From positions 2,074,992 to 2,138,991 of the forward strand of contig CM055816.1 in NCBI GenBank assembly GCA_029582265.1: a DNA stretch of 64,000 nt, given 5' to 3'. Below, piece by piece: positions 63,990 through 64,000 of this stretch. This DNA is from Zoroaster sp. YZ-2022 (lineage: Eukaryota > Echinodermata > Asteroidea > Forcipulatida > Zoroasteridae). The stretch's first letter is position 1, and each line of letters begins with the position of its first letter. The position numbers and the translations under genes were made by a program. Below the pieces are notes generated by a model. That model saw only the letters and a program-made list of their open reading frames with translations, was not told the origin of the DNA and did no database searches.

Positions 63990-64000
63990 CAATTCGTAAA

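Larger units (their letters stand above)
51765..64000 (+). mobile_element. Maverick/Polinton (adintovirus-like) element, core genes intact, right end outside the window
   Basis: It starts with agtagtatgtcagatggggg, closely matching the tip of the decayed Polinton (agtagtatgttagatgaggg). It encodes a protein-primed PolB, a DDE integrase, an FtsK/HerA-type packaging ATPase and a double jelly-roll capsid protein, the defining Polinton set, with several small proteins. Polintons move as self-synthesising transposons and, since they encode virion proteins, are thought to form particles. Polymerase, integrase, ATPase and capsid gene have no stop or frameshift, so the insertion is recent or under selection. 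The right TIR and remaining genes lie past 64000. Confidence 0.93.

Noticed and set aside
51765..64000. Free virus or bacterial phage contamination
   Set aside because: A related decayed copy with target duplication is clearly integrated in the same sequence, and both use Polinton-type genes; contamination cannot be excluded without reads, but nothing in the sequence suggests it.

Overview
This window looks like repeat-rich, intron-bearing animal nuclear DNA, most likely from a marine invertebrate (a mollusc-like lophotrochozoan or an invertebrate deuterostome; I cannot decide which). The grounds are an AT-rich intergenic background with many short tacatgta-type motifs, SINE-like tails ending in (ATT)n, several MITEs, chromodomain Ty3/gypsy and LINE elements, Maverick/Polinton elements, and two 500-base N runs typical of scaffold gaps. 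No bacterial gene organisation is present, and hardly any host coding sequence can be supported: one candidate exon pair on the minus strand near 38.2-38.6 kb.

Layout. 1-4.3 kb: a badly decayed Ty3/gypsy element on the minus strand. 4.3-7.0 kb: AT-rich, no gene seen. 7.0-7.24 kb: a MITE-like repeat. 7.24-11.43 kb: a GC-rich satellite with a 60-bp unit. 11.43-15.05 kb: a 120-bp minisatellite split in two by a 5'-truncated LINE (11.87-14.68 kb). 15.3-17.5 kb: a LINE 3' fragment, two minisatellites and a SINE-like tail. 18.5-19.0 kb: gap. 19,841-35,071: a complete but decayed Maverick/Polinton element, with about 380-bp terminal inverted repeats and a 5-bp direct repeat gcttc on both sides. 35.1-35.6 kb: gap. 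35.6-43.3 kb: a 231-bp tandem repeat, a SINE tail, a long-TIR MITE, a short hAT-like repeat, the candidate host exons, and an element whose two arms are inverted minisatellites. 43,321-50,367: a Ty3/gypsy chromodomain retrotransposon (minus strand) with near-identical LTRs but a broken pol, one break being a MITE insertion. 51,765 to the window end: a second Maverick/Polinton (adintovirus-like) element with intact core genes, cut off by the end of the window.

The element at 51.8-64 kb is the main object. Its plus-strand protein-primed family B DNA polymerase (1249 aa) converges on a compact minus-strand block: major capsid protein, packaging ATPase, four small proteins of 86-196 aa, and a retroviral-type integrase. 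Facing away from the capsid gene is a plus-strand block of membrane or coiled-coil proteins, one of which has been tandemly duplicated and fused. Polymerase and integrase would copy and insert the DNA; ATPase and capsid protein would package it. The decayed element at 19.8-35.1 kb has the same gene order in the opposite orientation, so it works as an internal control: it confirms which small ORFs are real, shows that the duplicated gene was single there, and shows what probably lies beyond the window end. No capsid-maturation protease was recognised in either copy.
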